Below are positions 7,857 through 18,198 of a DNA stretch of 64,000 bases, in pieces. Position 1 is the first letter of the stretch; each line of letters opens with the position of its first letter. Origin of the DNA: Frigoribacterium faeni. GTDB lineage: Bacteria; Actinomycetota; Actinomycetes; Actinomycetales; Microbacteriaceae. Under the pieces are notes generated by a model, which was not told the DNA's origin, did not search any database, and saw only the letters and a program-made list of their open reading frames with translations. The translations under genes were made by a program, and so were the position numbers. The stretch is taken from NCBI RefSeq assembly GCF_011761235.1, contig NZ_JAAOYW010000003.1, forward strand, positions 364,029 to 428,028. The letters are read 5' to 3'.

Positions 7857-8315
7857 ATGCGCCGTGCCGTCCTGCTCCTCCTCACCCTCGCCTACCTCGC
7901 CCTCGTCGGCTGGATGACGCTGCGGCCCGAGGTCTACGGCGAGCGGACGAGCAACCTGCTCTGGCGGGCCCTCGGCTTCTTCTCGCGACACGACGAGACG
8001 GCCTGGATCACCTTCGACCGGGTCGAGTTCACGTCGAACGTGATCATGTTCCTGCCGATGGGCGCCCTCGTGGTCCTGCTGCTGCCCCGCCGGTTCTGGT
8101 GGCTCGGCGTCGTCGTGGGCTTCGCCGCCTCGTGGGGCATCGAGTCGTACCAGAGCTCCTACCTCGACGGGCGGGTCAGCGACGTGCGCGACCTGGTGTC
8201 GAACACGCTCGGCGCGACCGTGGGGGCGGCGTTCACGGCCCTCCTGCTGCCCCGGCGCAGGCGTGGTCGTGGGCGCAGGTCGCCGCAGGCGGGTCGTGCC
8301 CGCGTCGCCTCCTGA
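7857..8315 (+). CDS. VanZ-like family membrane protein
   Basis: A 152-residue protein with hydrophobic segments near 5-20, 60-78, 82-98 and 118-133, and the pattern FTSNVIMFLPMGALV followed by GIESYQ and DVRDLVSNTLGATVGA. These are the conserved lines of the VanZ-like family, named after a teicoplanin-resistance accessory protein but widespread with no proven reaction. The basic C-terminal tail (RRRRGRGRR) faces the cytoplasm by the positive-inside rule. ATG 7857 is preferred over the in-frame GTG 7839 because CACCAT, a poor -10, lies 6 nt upstream and the N-terminal helix begins at once. Any antibiotic role is speculative. Confidence 0.8.
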   Translation: MRRAVLLLLTLAYLALVGWMTLRPEVYGERTSNLLWRALGFFSRHDETAWITFDRVEFTSNVIMFLPMGALVVLLLPRRFWWLGVVVGFAASWGIESYQSSYLDGRVSDVRDLVSNTLGATVGAAFTALLLPRRRRGRGRRSPQAGRARVAS

Positions 8316-8329
8316 GGCGACCCGTCTGG

Positions 8330-8335
8330 TAAGCT
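8330..8335 (+). promoter_or_regulatory. -10 element for rpsO
   Basis: TAAGCT in the gap after the VanZ-like gene. The implied leader of about 85 nt contains a small GCCGT/ACGGC hairpin at 8345-8358 and GAGAGGGGA just before ATG 8426. Confidence 0.5.
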
Positions 8336-8425
8336 CGCCAGGTTGCCGTCTGAACGGCCGCGGAACAAGAGAGCTCGCACATCCTGTGACGGGCGCCGCG
8401 CAACGAAGCAGAGAGGGGATCCTGA

Positions 8426-8695
8426 ATGGCACTCGCACCTGACGTCAAGACCCGGATCATCGAAGAATACGCGACCCACCCCGGCGACACCGGATCCCCC
8501 GAGGTCCAGATCGCCGTGATGACGCAGCGCATCCTCGACCTGACCGAGCACCTCAAAGAGCACAAGCACGACCACCACTCGCGTCGTGGCCTGCTGCTCC
8601 TCGTCGGCCAGCGCCGTCGTCTCCTGGGCTACCTGTCCAAGGTCGACATCGAGCGCTACCGCACGCTGATCGGTCGCCTCGGCCTGCGTCGCTAG
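8426..8695 (+). CDS. rpsO: 30S ribosomal protein S15
   Basis: An 89-residue protein of the usual S15 length. The motif [11 protein letters not shown] (residues 17-27) and the [19 protein letters not shown] core that contacts 16S rRNA helices are clear. S15 is an early assembly protein of the small-subunit platform. GAGAGGGGA ends 6 nt before the ATG. In most bacteria rpsO is directly followed by pnp; here pnp lies 1.7 kb downstream, separated by a minus-strand gene for a secreted protein, and rpsO has its own terminator. Confidence 0.98.
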   Translation: MALAPDVKTRIIEEYATHPGDTGSPEVQIAVMTQRILDLTEHLKEHKHDHHSRRGLLLLVGQRRRLLGYLSKVDIERYRTLIGRLGLRR

Positions 8696-8717
8696 TCGAC
8701 CTCCGAGTCACGACTCC

Positions 8718-8748
8718 GGCCCCCGTCCTGCTCTGCAGGGCGGGGGCC
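8718..8748 (+). terminator. rpsO terminator
   Basis: A 14-bp stem (8718-8731 with 8735-8748, one G-U pair) and a 3-nt loop lie 22 nt after the rpsO stop codon. Confidence 0.8.
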
Positions 8749-8785
8749 GTCCTCGTCCCGGCGGCCTCCCGGCGGGGGAGCCGGC

Positions 8786-10033
8786 TCAGTACCAGCCGTT
8801 CCTGACCCAGAAGCCCCACGCCCCGCAGGGCGACCCGTAGCGCGTCGAGACGTAGCTGAGGCCCCAGTCGACCTGGGTGCGGTAGCTCGTCCGCCAGTCC
8901 AGCCCGGCCGAGGCGAGGGCCGTCGCCGGGTAGGCCTGCGGGATGCCGTACGCGCCGCTCGACGGGTTCGTGGCGGTCGTCCGCCAGCCCGACTCCTTGT
9001 TCCAGAGCTGCACGAGGCAGGCGTACTCGGCCCCGGTACCGATCCGCGACGCCGCGTAGGCCTTGGCTCCCGCGGGGTCGTTCACCGCGACCGGCGCCGG
9101 CGACGGCGTCGGCGCAGGCGCGACCGGGGCAGGTGCCGGGGCGACCGGGGCGGGCGCGACCGGTGCCGGAGCGGCAGGTGCAGGTGCCGGAGCAGCAGGT
9201 GCCGGGGCCGCCGGAGCGGCGCCGCCGCCCGAGTCCGCCGCCCGGTCGGACGCCGCCGCGTCGGCCAGCTCGGTGCTCGCCTGCACCGCCGCGTCGCGTC
9301 GCGTAGTGCGTTCGGCCTCGGCGGTGCTCTGGCGCAGGGCGGCCAGCTGGGCGTAGAGATCGTCCGTGCGGGTGGTCGCCGACGCGACCGCCTGGTCGGC
9401 CGCGGCCTGTGCCGAGGAGGCGACCGACGCCTCCTGCGCCGCCTCCGTCGCGAGGCGCTCGCGTTCCGCCCGGGCGGCGTCCGACTGGTCGCGGAGCGCC
9501 GCGAGCTCGTTGCTGCTCGCCGTCGCGTCGGCGAGGACCACCTTCCAGCGGGTGCCGAGCTGGGTGAGCGTGCCCAGCTGCCGCAGGACGTCGTCGGGGC
9601 GGTCGGAGCCCAGCAGCACGCTGGTCGTCGAGGTCCCGTCGCCGGCGCGGGCCAGGTGGGCCGCCAGCTGGCCTGCCTGCTCGTGGGCCGCCTCCTCGGC
9701 GTCGGCGGCCTCGGCCGCCCGGGAGTCGAGCTGGTCGGAACGGGCCGCGGCGGCGGCCAGGGCGTCGGCGGCGCGCGTGCTGGCGGCGTCGGCCGTCACG
9801 GCCTCCTCGCTCGCGTCGGCGGCCGTCGCCTCGGCCTCGTCGAGGGAGGCGAGCACGGCGTCGATCTGCTGCTGCACCGAGGCGGCGTCGCCCGGGGCCG
9901 GGGGAGCGGCGCCCGCCGGCGTCGCGAGGGGCAGCACGAGAGCGGCGGCGGCCAGGGCGACGACGACGGCGGTCGCGGCCCGCGGGCGCCCGACGCGCAC
10001 CTCGGCGGGACGGGGACGTCGGACGGCGCGCAT
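8786..10033 (-). CDS. secreted coiled-coil protein with transglycosylase-like C-terminal domain
   Basis: A 415-residue exported protein in four parts: an Arg-rich head plus signal peptide ending at TPAGA (about residue 42), a long Ala/Glu/Asp coiled coil (about 50-265), a Pro/Ala linker of APAP-type repeats (about 270-325), and an 85-residue C-terminal domain. The last part carries NKESGW, SGAYGIPQAYP and WGLSYVSTRYG, the pattern of lysozyme-like/aggregation-promoting-factor C-terminal domains, with Glu of NKESGW as probable catalytic acid. A role in peptidoglycan remodelling at the cell surface is inferred. ATG 10033 follows a TAGGGT hexamer by 6 nt. Confidence 0.82.
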   Translation of the reverse strand: MRAVRRPRPAEVRVGRPRAATAVVVALAAAALVLPLATPAGAAPPAPGDAASVQQQIDAVLASLDEAEATAADASEEAVTADAASTRAADALAAAAARSDQLDSRAAEAADAEEAAHEQAGQLAAHLARAGDGTSTTSVLLGSDRPDDVLRQLGTLTQLGTRWKVVLADATASSNELAALRDQSDAARAERERLATEAAQEASVASSAQAAADQAVASATTRTDDLYAQLAALRQSTAEAERTTRRDAAVQASTELADAAASDRAADSGGGAAPAAPAPAAPAPAPAAPAPVAPAPVAPAPAPVAPAPTPSPAPVAVNDPAGAKAYAASRIGTGAEYACLVQLWNKESGWRTTATNPSSGAYGIPQAYPATALASAGLDWRTSYRTQVDWGLSYVSTRYGSPCGAWGFWVRNGWY

Positions 10034-10039
10034 GCTCCG

Positions 10040-10045
10040 ACCCTA
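10040..10045 (-). promoter_or_regulatory. leaderless -10 of secreted cell-wall protein gene
   Basis: TAGGGT on the minus strand, 6 nt before ATG 10033. Confidence 0.55.
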
Positions 10046-10372
10046 GCCGGGGCGGCCGCCGCGGGAGCCGCCCCGTGCGGTGCGGCTCCCGGGGGCGTCG
10101 GGGGCCGGGTGCTAGGATCGCGCTCGGAGCAGGCCGGTACGGCTGCTGGTCGCCGGTGGTGACAGGCGGAACGCCCCGACCGGTGCACGAGGCAGGGCCT
10201 CGCGCAGCCGGTCCGGAACGCGTCCGACCGTTTCTTCCGCTGACCAGACGTGCCACCGCCTCCGTCGCGTTGCCGCACGTGCATGTCCCCATGCCGTCCT
10301 CGCCGCCCGCTCCCGATGCACATCGATGCCCACACGGGGTGTCGATGCAAAACAAAGAGGAGTAGCCCCCAC
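10046..10372 (+). other. intergenic region upstream of pnp
   Basis: This gap of about 330 bp holds the divergent start regions of the secreted-protein gene and pnp. A TAGGAT hexamer at 10113-10118 is a possible pnp promoter, which would give a leader of about 250 nt; long pnp leaders are known targets of PNPase autocontrol. AAAGAGGAG at 10352-10362 is the probable pnp ribosome binding site. No small gene is supported. Confidence 0.4.
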
Positions 10373-12646
<2,274 letters not shown>

Positions 12647-12666
12647 TCCCCGACGACCCGCCACGC

Positions 12667-12703
12667 GGAGCGCCCGTCCCGACCACGTCGGGGCGGGCGC
12701 TCC
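12667..12703 (+). terminator. pnp terminator
   Basis: A 16-bp stem (12667-12682 with 12688-12703, one G-U pair) and a 5-nt loop lie 20 nt after the pnp stop codon. Confidence 0.8.
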
Positions 12704-12920
12704 GTCGTCGGGGAGCCCCCGAACTCGGGGCGTCGGATCGCGTAACGATCGGGTGCGGCGACGAGCGCCGGACCACGGCAGCACGTACGCTGGGAGCAGG
12801 AGCACGGACCACGCTCCCCGGCCATCTCAGGCGGCACATCGAGGTGGTCGTCCGGCGTACCCGCGAGGCGGCGCCGGCACCACGATCCCCGCACGACGCC
12901 ACGACCACGAAGGGCACGGA

Positions 12921-13958
12921 GTGACGAACACGTCGGCGCGCAGCTCGGCTGCCGCCACGCCCGCTGCTCCTCTCGTCGCGTCGAGGGCGGCCGAGACCGT
13001 CAGCGACGCGACCGTCCCCGTCGACCTCGGCGTGATCCAGCCGCGCCGCCGCCTCGGCGTCTCCGACCTCCGGGTGTTCCCGGTCGCGCTCGGGGGGAAC
13101 GTCTTCGGCTGGACGGCCGACCAGACCCAGACCATGTCCGTGCTCGACGCGTACTTCGACCACGGCGGCAACTTCGTCGACACGGCCGACAGCTACGCCG
13201 GCGGGCGCAGCGAGGTGATGATCGGGTCCTGGATGCGGTCGCGACGCTCCCGTGACGACGTCGTGGTGGCGACCAAGGTCGGCAAGGGCGCCGACGCGCC
13301 CGGTCTGTCCCCGCGGTCCGTCGAGCGCGCGGTCGAGGCGTCGCTCGAGCGCCTCGGGACCGACCGCATCGACCTCCTGTACCTGCACGTCGACGACACC
13401 GAGGTCGCCTTCGAGCGCACCCTGCTGGCCGTCGACAACCTCATCACCGCGGGCAAGGTCCGCTGGTTCGGCGGCTCGCACCACTCCGGCAACCGCCTCT
13501 ACGAGGCGCGCATCGCCGCGGGCATGCTCGGCGTGGCCCCCATGGTCGCCCTGCAGAACCAGTACAGCCTCATGCACCGTGGCGAGTACGAGAAGGGGCT
13601 GTCACGGGTCGCGGCCCAGCTCCGCCTGGGCGTCATGCCCCGCTTCGCCCTCGCCGGGGGCTTCCTCACCGGCAAGTACCGGTCCCGGGCGGACTTCGCC
13701 GGCGCCAGCCGTGGCCGCGGGGTCTCGGGCTACCTGACGAAGAAGGGCCTGCGGGTGCTGCACGAGCTCGACCGCGTCGCCGCCGCCCACGAGGTCTCGA
13801 CCGCCGCCGTCGCCCTGGCGTGGCTGCTCGCCAAGCCCCACGTCGTCGCGCCCGTGGCGAGTGCCACGAGCGCGGCCCAGGTCGTCGAGCTGGCGCAGGC
13901 GGCGACGGTGAAGCTCACGCGCACGCAGGTGCTCGAGCTCGACCGGGTCTCGGCTTAG
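12921..13958 (+). CDS. aldo/keto reductase (second, YajO/IolS-like)
   Basis: A 345-residue NADPH-dependent oxidoreductase distinct from the one at 0.9 kb. After a low-complexity Ala/Ser head of about 35 residues comes LGVSDLRVFPVALGGNVFGW, then the catalytic Asp87 and Tyr92 (NFVDTADSY), Lys119 (ATKVGKG) and His156 (LLYLHVDD). The C-terminal cofactor region VAPVASATSAAQVVEL is typical. The arrangement is that of the AKR11/YajO-type enzymes; the substrate is unknown. GTG 12921 is the nearest start before homology, with a weak AGGGCACGGA upstream, so the first 30 residues are uncertain. It is convergent with tetR. Confidence 0.88.
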   Translation: MTNTSARSSAAATPAAPLVASRAAETVSDATVPVDLGVIQPRRRLGVSDLRVFPVALGGNVFGWTADQTQTMSVLDAYFDHGGNFVDTADSYAGGRSEVMIGSWMRSRRSRDDVVVATKVGKGADAPGLSPRSVERAVEASLERLGTDRIDLLYLHVDDTEVAFERTLLAVDNLITAGKVRWFGGSHHSGNRLYEARIAAGMLGVAPMVALQNQYSLMHRGEYEKGLSRVAAQLRLGVMPRFALAGGFLTGKYRSRADFAGASRGRGVSGYLTKKGLRVLHELDRVAAAHEVSTAAVALAWLLAKPHVVAPVASATSAAQVVELAQAATVKLTRTQVLELDRVSA

Positions 13959-13978
13959 GTCGAGAGCGTCCCCGGGCG

Positions 13979-14082
13979 AGGCCGCGAGCAGGCTCTCTCG
14001 AGCCAGGCCGCGAGCGAGCGCCCTCGGACCAGGCCGCGAGCGAGCGCTCTCGGGCTAGGCCGCGAGCAGGCGCTCGGCGGTG
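13979..14082. repeat. four tandem copies of a 26-bp unit
   Basis: Units begin at 13979, 14005, 14031 and 14057, exactly 26 bp apart, each opening AGGCCGCGAG. Copies 2 and 3 differ at a few positions; the fourth is the coding 3' end of tetR and its stop codon. The three outer copies lie between the convergent aldo/keto reductase and tetR. Confidence 0.85.
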
Positions 14083-14669
14083 CGGCGCAGTGCTGCCGAC
14101 GCCGCGATGGCGTCGCCGCAGTAGGCGCCGACGAGGGCGCCGTCGAAGGCGAGGAGGAAGTCGTCCGCGGCGTCGCCGGGCATGGGGCTGCCCGCGTCCT
14201 TGAAGAGGTCGACCAGGGTGTCGGTCAGCCATTCCTGGTGCTCGGAGACCGCGGCACGGACCGGGTGGGTCGGGTCGCTGAACTCGGCGGCGGCGTTGGC
14301 GAAGGCCGAGCCGCGGAAGCGCGGGGACTGCAGCTGGGCGACGGTGCCGTCGACGAAGGCGAGGACGGCGGCGCGGCCGCCTCCCGTGGAGGCGACGAGC
14401 GCCTCCATCTCGGTCACCGCCCGGTCGTGGCGGATGCCCAGGTACTCGAGCACGAGGGTGTCCTTGGCGCCGAAGTGCTTGTAGAACGTGGCCTTCGTCA
14501 CGGACGCCTCGGCGATGAGCCGGTCGACGCCGACCACGCGGATGCCCTCGTCGTAGAAGAGCCGGTCGGCGGTGGTGAGGACGCGGGCGCGGGCGCCGGG
14601 CGTCGTCTGGTCGGCGCGGGGCCGCCCCGGGAGACGCTGGACGGCCGGAGGGGGGGAATCGACCGTCAC
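14055..14669 (-). CDS. TetR-family transcriptional regulator
   Basis: A 204-residue DNA-binding regulator. After a Pro-rich head, the helix-turn-helix lies near residues 45-67 (VDRLIAEASVTKATFYKHFGAKDTLV), with the TetR-typical TFYKHFG recognition end. The C-terminal half is helical and resembles the ligand-binding domain of TetR_C-type repressors; its ligand is unknown. GTG 14669 is the likely start. A palindrome at 14812-14829 overlaps the -35 of its own probable promoter, so self-repression is likely. The neighbours do not reveal a clear target; the convergent aldo/keto reductase is a possible one. Confidence 0.9.
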   Translation of the reverse strand: MTVDSPPPAVQRLPGRPRADQTTPGARARVLTTADRLFYDEGIRVVGVDRLIAEASVTKATFYKHFGAKDTLVLEYLGIRHDRAVTEMEALVASTGGGRAAVLAFVDGTVAQLQSPRFRGSAFANAAAEFSDPTHPVRAAVSEHQEWLTDTLVDLFKDAGSPMPGDAADDFLLAFDGALVGAYCGDAIAASAALRRTAERLLAA

Positions 14670-14793
14670 AGCGTGGCTCCTCGAGGCATATCGGCTTGGA
14701 GCGACGCGGGGGGACGACCGCTCCGGACCGCCGGATGACCTCCGACCAGCCACCGGCGCAGGATCAGGGGGGTGTCCCGACGCCGGTGCACCG

Positions 14794-14821
14794 ATCGTAT
14801 CACCGTGGAGGACAGACTGAA
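14794..14821 (-). promoter_or_regulatory. tetR promoter
   Basis: On the minus strand, TTCAGT (14821-14816) and TACGAT (14799-14794) are separated by 16 nt. The -35 sits inside the palindromic operator candidate. Confidence 0.55.
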
Positions 14822-14829
14822 CCGTCTGT
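14812..14829. promoter_or_regulatory. TetR operator candidate
   Basis: ACAGAC and GTCTGT arms flank TGAACC. An ACAGAC/GTCTGT dyad of this size is common among TetR-family operators. It lies about 140 bp upstream of tetR. Confidence 0.55.
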
Positions 14830-14899
14830 TTGTCCTCCTGGCACGACCCCAGTTCGGGTGCCACGACCCGTGGCCGGGTCGCCCGCAGGTGCGGTCCCG

Positions 14900-14905
14900 T
14901 AGGCT
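14900..14905 (+). promoter_or_regulatory. leaderless -10 of the M16 protease gene
   Basis: TAGGCT, 7 nt before ATG 14913. Confidence 0.6.
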
Positions 14906-14912
14906 CGACGCG

Positions 14913-16271
14913 ATGAACGGCCCGGTCTCCCTCCCACTCGACTCGGTCGAGCTCTCCTTCCGCGCGACCGGCGACGCCCTGGTGCGTCGCACGGTGTCCC
15001 CGACGGGCGTCCGCGTCCTCACCGAGCAGATGCCGGGGGCCCGCAGCGCCACCGTCGGGTTCTGGGTCGCCGTCGGGTCGCGCGACGAGCGCGAGGGCGA
15101 GCGCGGCTCGACGCACTTCCTCGAGCACCTGCTCTTCAAGGGCACCCCGACGCGGTCCGCGCTCGACATCGCCGTGGCCTTCGAGTCCGTCGGCGGCGAG
15201 CACAACGCGGCCACCGCCAAGGAGTACACCTGCTACTACGCCCGGGTGCGCGACGTCGACCTGGACGACGCGGTCGACGTCCTGGCCGACATGGTCACCT
15301 CGTCCGTGCTCGAGCCCGGCGAGTTCGAGACCGAGCGCGGGGTCATCCTCGAAGAGCTGGCGATGGCCGACGACGACCCTGCCGACGTCGCGGGCGAGCG
15401 GCTCTTCGAGTCGGTCTTCGGCGACCACCCCCTCGGCCGCCCGATCGGCGGTTCGCCCGACAGCATCCGCGGGGCGGCTCGGGACGACGTCCACGCCCAC
15501 TACCTCGCCAACTACCGGCCCCGCGACCTCGTCGTGACGATCGCCGGGGCCGTCGACCACGACCGCGCCGTCGAGCGGCTCGAGCAGGCCCTCGCCCGCT
15601 CGACGTGGTCGACCGAGCCCTCCGCCCCGGTCGCCCGGCGCTCGACCGAGCTCGTCGTGCCGACGCCGAGCCGCCCGACCACGGTGCTGCGGCGCCCGCT
15701 CGAGCAGGCGACCGTGCTGCTCGGCATGCCGGGGATCTCGGTCGTCGACGACCGCCGTCCGGCCCTGGCCGTCCTCAACTCGGTGCTGGGAGGCGGCATG
15801 TCGTCCCGCCTCTTCCAGGAGATCCGCGAGCGGCGCGGTCTCGCGTACTCGGTCTACTCGTTCGCCCCGAGCTACTCCGACGCGGGCCTCTTCGGGCTGT
15901 ACGCGGGCTGCACGCCGAGCAACGTCGGCGTCGTCGGCCAGCTCATGCTCGACGAGCTCGACCGCGTCGCCGACGAGGGCATCACCGAGCTCGAGCGCGA
16001 GCGTGCCCTGGGGCAGCTCGGCGGCGCGGCCGCCCTCGCCCTCGAGGACAGCGACGCGCGGATGAACCGGCTCGGCAGGGCCGAGCTGTCGGTCGGCGAG
16101 TTCGTCGACCTCGACGCCTCCCTGGCGCGGCTCGAGCGGGTGCAGCTCGACGACGTGCGCGACCTCGCGCGGTCGCTCCGGTCCGGGCCGCAGTCCGTCG
16201 TCGTCGTGGGCGACGTCGACGAGTCCTCCTTCACGGCACCGACGACGACGTCGGCGCCGGTCACCTCATGA
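14913..16271 (+). CDS. M16-family zinc peptidase (processing-peptidase-like)
   Basis: A 452-residue insulinase-type protease. The inverted zinc motif is HFLEH (His68, Glu71, His72) and the distal acidic pair lies in ERGVILEEL. A second, catalytically silent half follows, with the conserved GGGMSSRLFQEIRERRGLAYS stretch. The protein matches the single-chain actinobacterial M16B peptidases usually found just downstream of pnp. Substrates are not known. The open frame continues upstream, but ATG 14913 is chosen from homology and the leaderless promoter. The phosphatase gene overlaps its end by four bases. Confidence 0.93.
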   Translation: MNGPVSLPLDSVELSFRATGDALVRRTVSPTGVRVLTEQMPGARSATVGFWVAVGSRDEREGERGSTHFLEHLLFKGTPTRSALDIAVAFESVGGEHNAATAKEYTCYYARVRDVDLDDAVDVLADMVTSSVLEPGEFETERGVILEELAMADDDPADVAGERLFESVFGDHPLGRPIGGSPDSIRGAARDDVHAHYLANYRPRDLVVTIAGAVDHDRAVERLEQALARSTWSTEPSAPVARRSTELVVPTPSRPTTVLRRPLEQATVLLGMPGISVVDDRRPALAVLNSVLGGGMSSRLFQEIRERRGLAYSVYSFAPSYSDAGLFGLYAGCTPSNVGVVGQLMLDELDRVADEGITELERERALGQLGGAAALALEDSDARMNRLGRAELSVGEFVDLDASLARLERVQLDDVRDLARSLRSGPQSVVVVGDVDESSFTAPTTTSAPVTS

Positions 16272-16888
16272 GTCAGGAGACGACGGTGTCCCACTACCTG
16301 TACCTGGTCAGGCACGGCGAGCAACAGGACGCCGAGCACGGGCTGCCCGACGGGCCGCTGTCCGAGCGCGGCAAGCGGCAGGCCCGGCTCCTCGCCGAGC
16401 GCCTGGGCGGCGTGCCGTTCTCGGCGGCCTGGCACTCCCCGCTCGAGCGCGCCGCCGAGACCGCACGCATCATGACCGAGCGGCTGCCGGCGCTCGAGTC
16501 GCAGCCCTCGACGCTGCTCTTCGACTGCGTGCCCTCGGGGCCGACGGCCGACATGCCCGCCGCGTACAAGCCGTTCTTCGGCGGCGTGACGGACGACGAG
16601 GTCGAGGCAGGGCAGGCGCAGATGGCGGACGCGGTGTCCGAGTGGCTCACGCCCTCCCGCGAGGACCGTCACGACCTGCTCATCACCCACAACTTCGTGA
16701 TCGGCTGGTTCGTGCGCGAGGTGTTCGGCGCCCCCGACTGGCGGTGGATGGGCGTCAACCAGGCCAACGCCGGGCTCACCATCATCCGGGTCCGCTCGGC
16801 GAAGCCGCCGGAGCTCGTCACCCACAACGACCTCGGGCACCTCCCCGTCGAGCTGCGCACGGGCCTGCCGGTCGAGCAGCCGATCTAG
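16268..16888 (+). CDS. histidine phosphatase superfamily protein
   Basis: A 206-residue protein with the phosphohistidine motif LVRHGEQ (residues 13-19) and later ITHNFVIGW, the second active-site histidine. In between lies SPLERAAETARIM, the usual phosphoglycerate-mutase fold line. It probably dephosphorylates a small molecule or protein; the substrate is unknown. ATG 16268 overlaps the M16 stop in an ATGA, indicating coupled translation. Its stop codon shares bases with the stop of the convergent GNAT gene through a CTAG. Confidence 0.9.
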   Translation: MSQETTVSHYLYLVRHGEQQDAEHGLPDGPLSERGKRQARLLAERLGGVPFSAAWHSPLERAAETARIMTERLPALESQPSTLLFDCVPSGPTADMPAAYKPFFGGVTDDEVEAGQAQMADAVSEWLTPSREDRHDLLITHNFVIGWFVREVFGAPDWRWMGVNQANAGLTIIRVRSAKPPELVTHNDLGHLPVELRTGLPVEQPI

Positions 16889-17412
16889 CCCCTCGTCACC
16901 GGCTTGGCGAACCAGGTCGTGGCGTTCGGGTTGTCGTTGTACGGCTCGACCTCCTCGTAGCCGGTCGACCGGTAGAGGGCGCCGGCGGCGACGAGGCTGT
17001 CGTTGGTGTCCAGCACGACGAGGTCGGCGCCGAGGTCCGCGGCGATCCGCTCCAGCTCGGCCATGAGGGCGCGGCCGAGCCCGGTGCCTCGGCCCTCCGG
17101 GCGCACGAAGACGTGCTTGACCTCGTACCGCACCCGGCCGTCGGCGGCGGGCTCGATGCGTCGCACGCCGCCGCAGGCGAGCGCCCGCGTGGCTCCGTCG
17201 CCCGGGATCGCGTCGGCCTCAGCGTTGGCCTCGGCCTCGGCCTCGGCGACGAGGAACGTGCCGGCCGGGGGAGTGAACGTCGCGTCGGCGGGCGACGCGG
17301 TGCGGTAGCTGCCCTTGCCCGACGGGAACGTGGCGCTCCGCTCGGCGAAGTACGCCTCGAGCAGCTCGGCGGCGAGGGGGGACGACACGGGGACGGCACG
17401 GAACCGGGGCAT
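16885..17412 (-). CDS. GNAT-family N-acetyltransferase
   Basis: A 175-residue acetyltransferase. The acetyl-CoA motif VKHVFVRPEGRGTGLGRALM, with RGTGLG in the pyrophosphate loop, is at about residues 98-117, followed by LVVLDTNDSLVAAGALYRSTGYEEV. The acceptor is unknown. A curious Ala/Glu run (AEAEAEANAEAD) sits where the third strand begins. ATG 17412 has TAGCAT 6 nt upstream on the minus strand. The gene is convergent with the phosphatase and divergent from dapB, with which it shares a short intergenic region. Confidence 0.88.
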   Translation of the reverse strand: MPRFRAVPVSSPLAAELLEAYFAERSATFPSGKGSYRTASPADATFTPPAGTFLVAEAEAEANAEADAIPGDGATRALACGGVRRIEPAADGRVRYEVKHVFVRPEGRGTGLGRALMAELERIAADLGADLVVLDTNDSLVAAGALYRSTGYEEVEPYNDNPNATTWFAKPVTRG

Positions 17413-17418
17413 GCGCCC

Positions 17419-17424
17419 ATGCTA
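17419..17424 (-). promoter_or_regulatory. leaderless -10 of the GNAT gene
   Basis: TAGCAT on the minus strand, 6 nt before ATG 17412. The dapB -10 lies back to back 30 nt away. Confidence 0.55.
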
Positions 17425-17453
17425 GGTCGGGGCGGCGTCCCGGCGGCGCCGGG

Positions 17454-17459
17454 TAGGTT
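17454..17459 (+). promoter_or_regulatory. leaderless -10 of dapB
   Basis: TAGGTT, 7 nt before ATG 17467. Confidence 0.6.
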
Positions 17460-17466
17460 GGACGCC

Positions 17467-18198
17467 ATGACCTCCCTGATCGCCGTCGTCGGTGCGACGG
17501 GCACCCTGGGCTCGTTCGTCGTCGACCTCGTCCGGCGCACGCCCGGGCTCGAGCTGCACGCGGGCCTGTCGTCCCGCGACGACCTCGACGACGTGCGCGG
17601 CGCCGACCTCGTCGTCGACGTGACCCACCCCGCCGTCAGCCCCGGCATCGTCGAGCACGTCGTCCGGGCGGGCCTGCCGGTGCTGGTCGGCACGTCGGGC
17701 TGGAGCGCCGAGCGTGTCTCCAAGCTGCGCACGGTGGTGGCCGACGTCGACGGCCCCGGCGTCCTGGTCGTCCCCAACTTCTCGCTCGGCTCCGTGCTCG
17801 CCACGCGGTTCGCGACGACGGCCGCGCGGTTCTACGAGAGCGTCGAGATCGTCGAGGCGCACCACCAGGGCAAGGTCGACTCGCCGTCCGGCACCGCCGT
17901 CCGCACCGCCGAACTGATCGCCGAGGCGCGACGCGACCTGGGCCCGGTCTCCGCCCCGTCCTCCGACCAGCGCGCCCGCGGCCAGCAGGTCGCGAGCGTC
18001 CCCGTGCACAGCATGCGCCTGCGCGGCGTGGTGGCGAAGCAGGAGGTCGTCTTCGGCGGCGAGGGCGAGACCCTCACCCTGACGCACGACACGCTGTCCC
18101 CGCGGGCCTACGAGCAGGGCCTGCTCGTCGCGATGGCGGCTGCTCCCGGCGTCGCCGGCGTCGTCGTCGGGCTCGACGCCGTGCTCCCGCTCGACTGA
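17467..18198 (+). CDS. dapB: 4-hydroxy-tetrahydrodipicolinate reductase
   Basis: A 243-residue NAD(P)H-dependent enzyme of the lysine/meso-diaminopimelate pathway. The Rossmann start VVGATGTLG (residues 8-16), the substrate motif EAHHQGKVDSPSGTA (130-144) with His132/His133 and Lys136, and VPNFSLGSVL are diagnostic. It reduces the product of DapA, which is encoded 3 kb downstream. ATG 17467 is supported by a leaderless promoter 7 nt upstream. The next gene starts on the last base of the dapB stop codon. Confidence 0.96.
   Translation: MTSLIAVVGATGTLGSFVVDLVRRTPGLELHAGLSSRDDLDDVRGADLVVDVTHPAVSPGIVEHVVRAGLPVLVGTSGWSAERVSKLRTVVADVDGPGVLVVPNFSLGSVLATRFATTAARFYESVEIVEAHHQGKVDSPSGTAVRTAELIAEARRDLGPVSAPSSDQRARGQQVASVPVHSMRLRGVVAKQEVVFGGEGETLTLTHDTLSPRAYEQGLLVAMAAAPGVAGVVVGLDAVLPLD

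Noticed and set aside
9063..9356. Plus-strand Gly/Ala repeat frame in the secreted-protein gene
   Set aside because: It is the reverse reading of the Pro/Ala linker repeats and not a separate gene.
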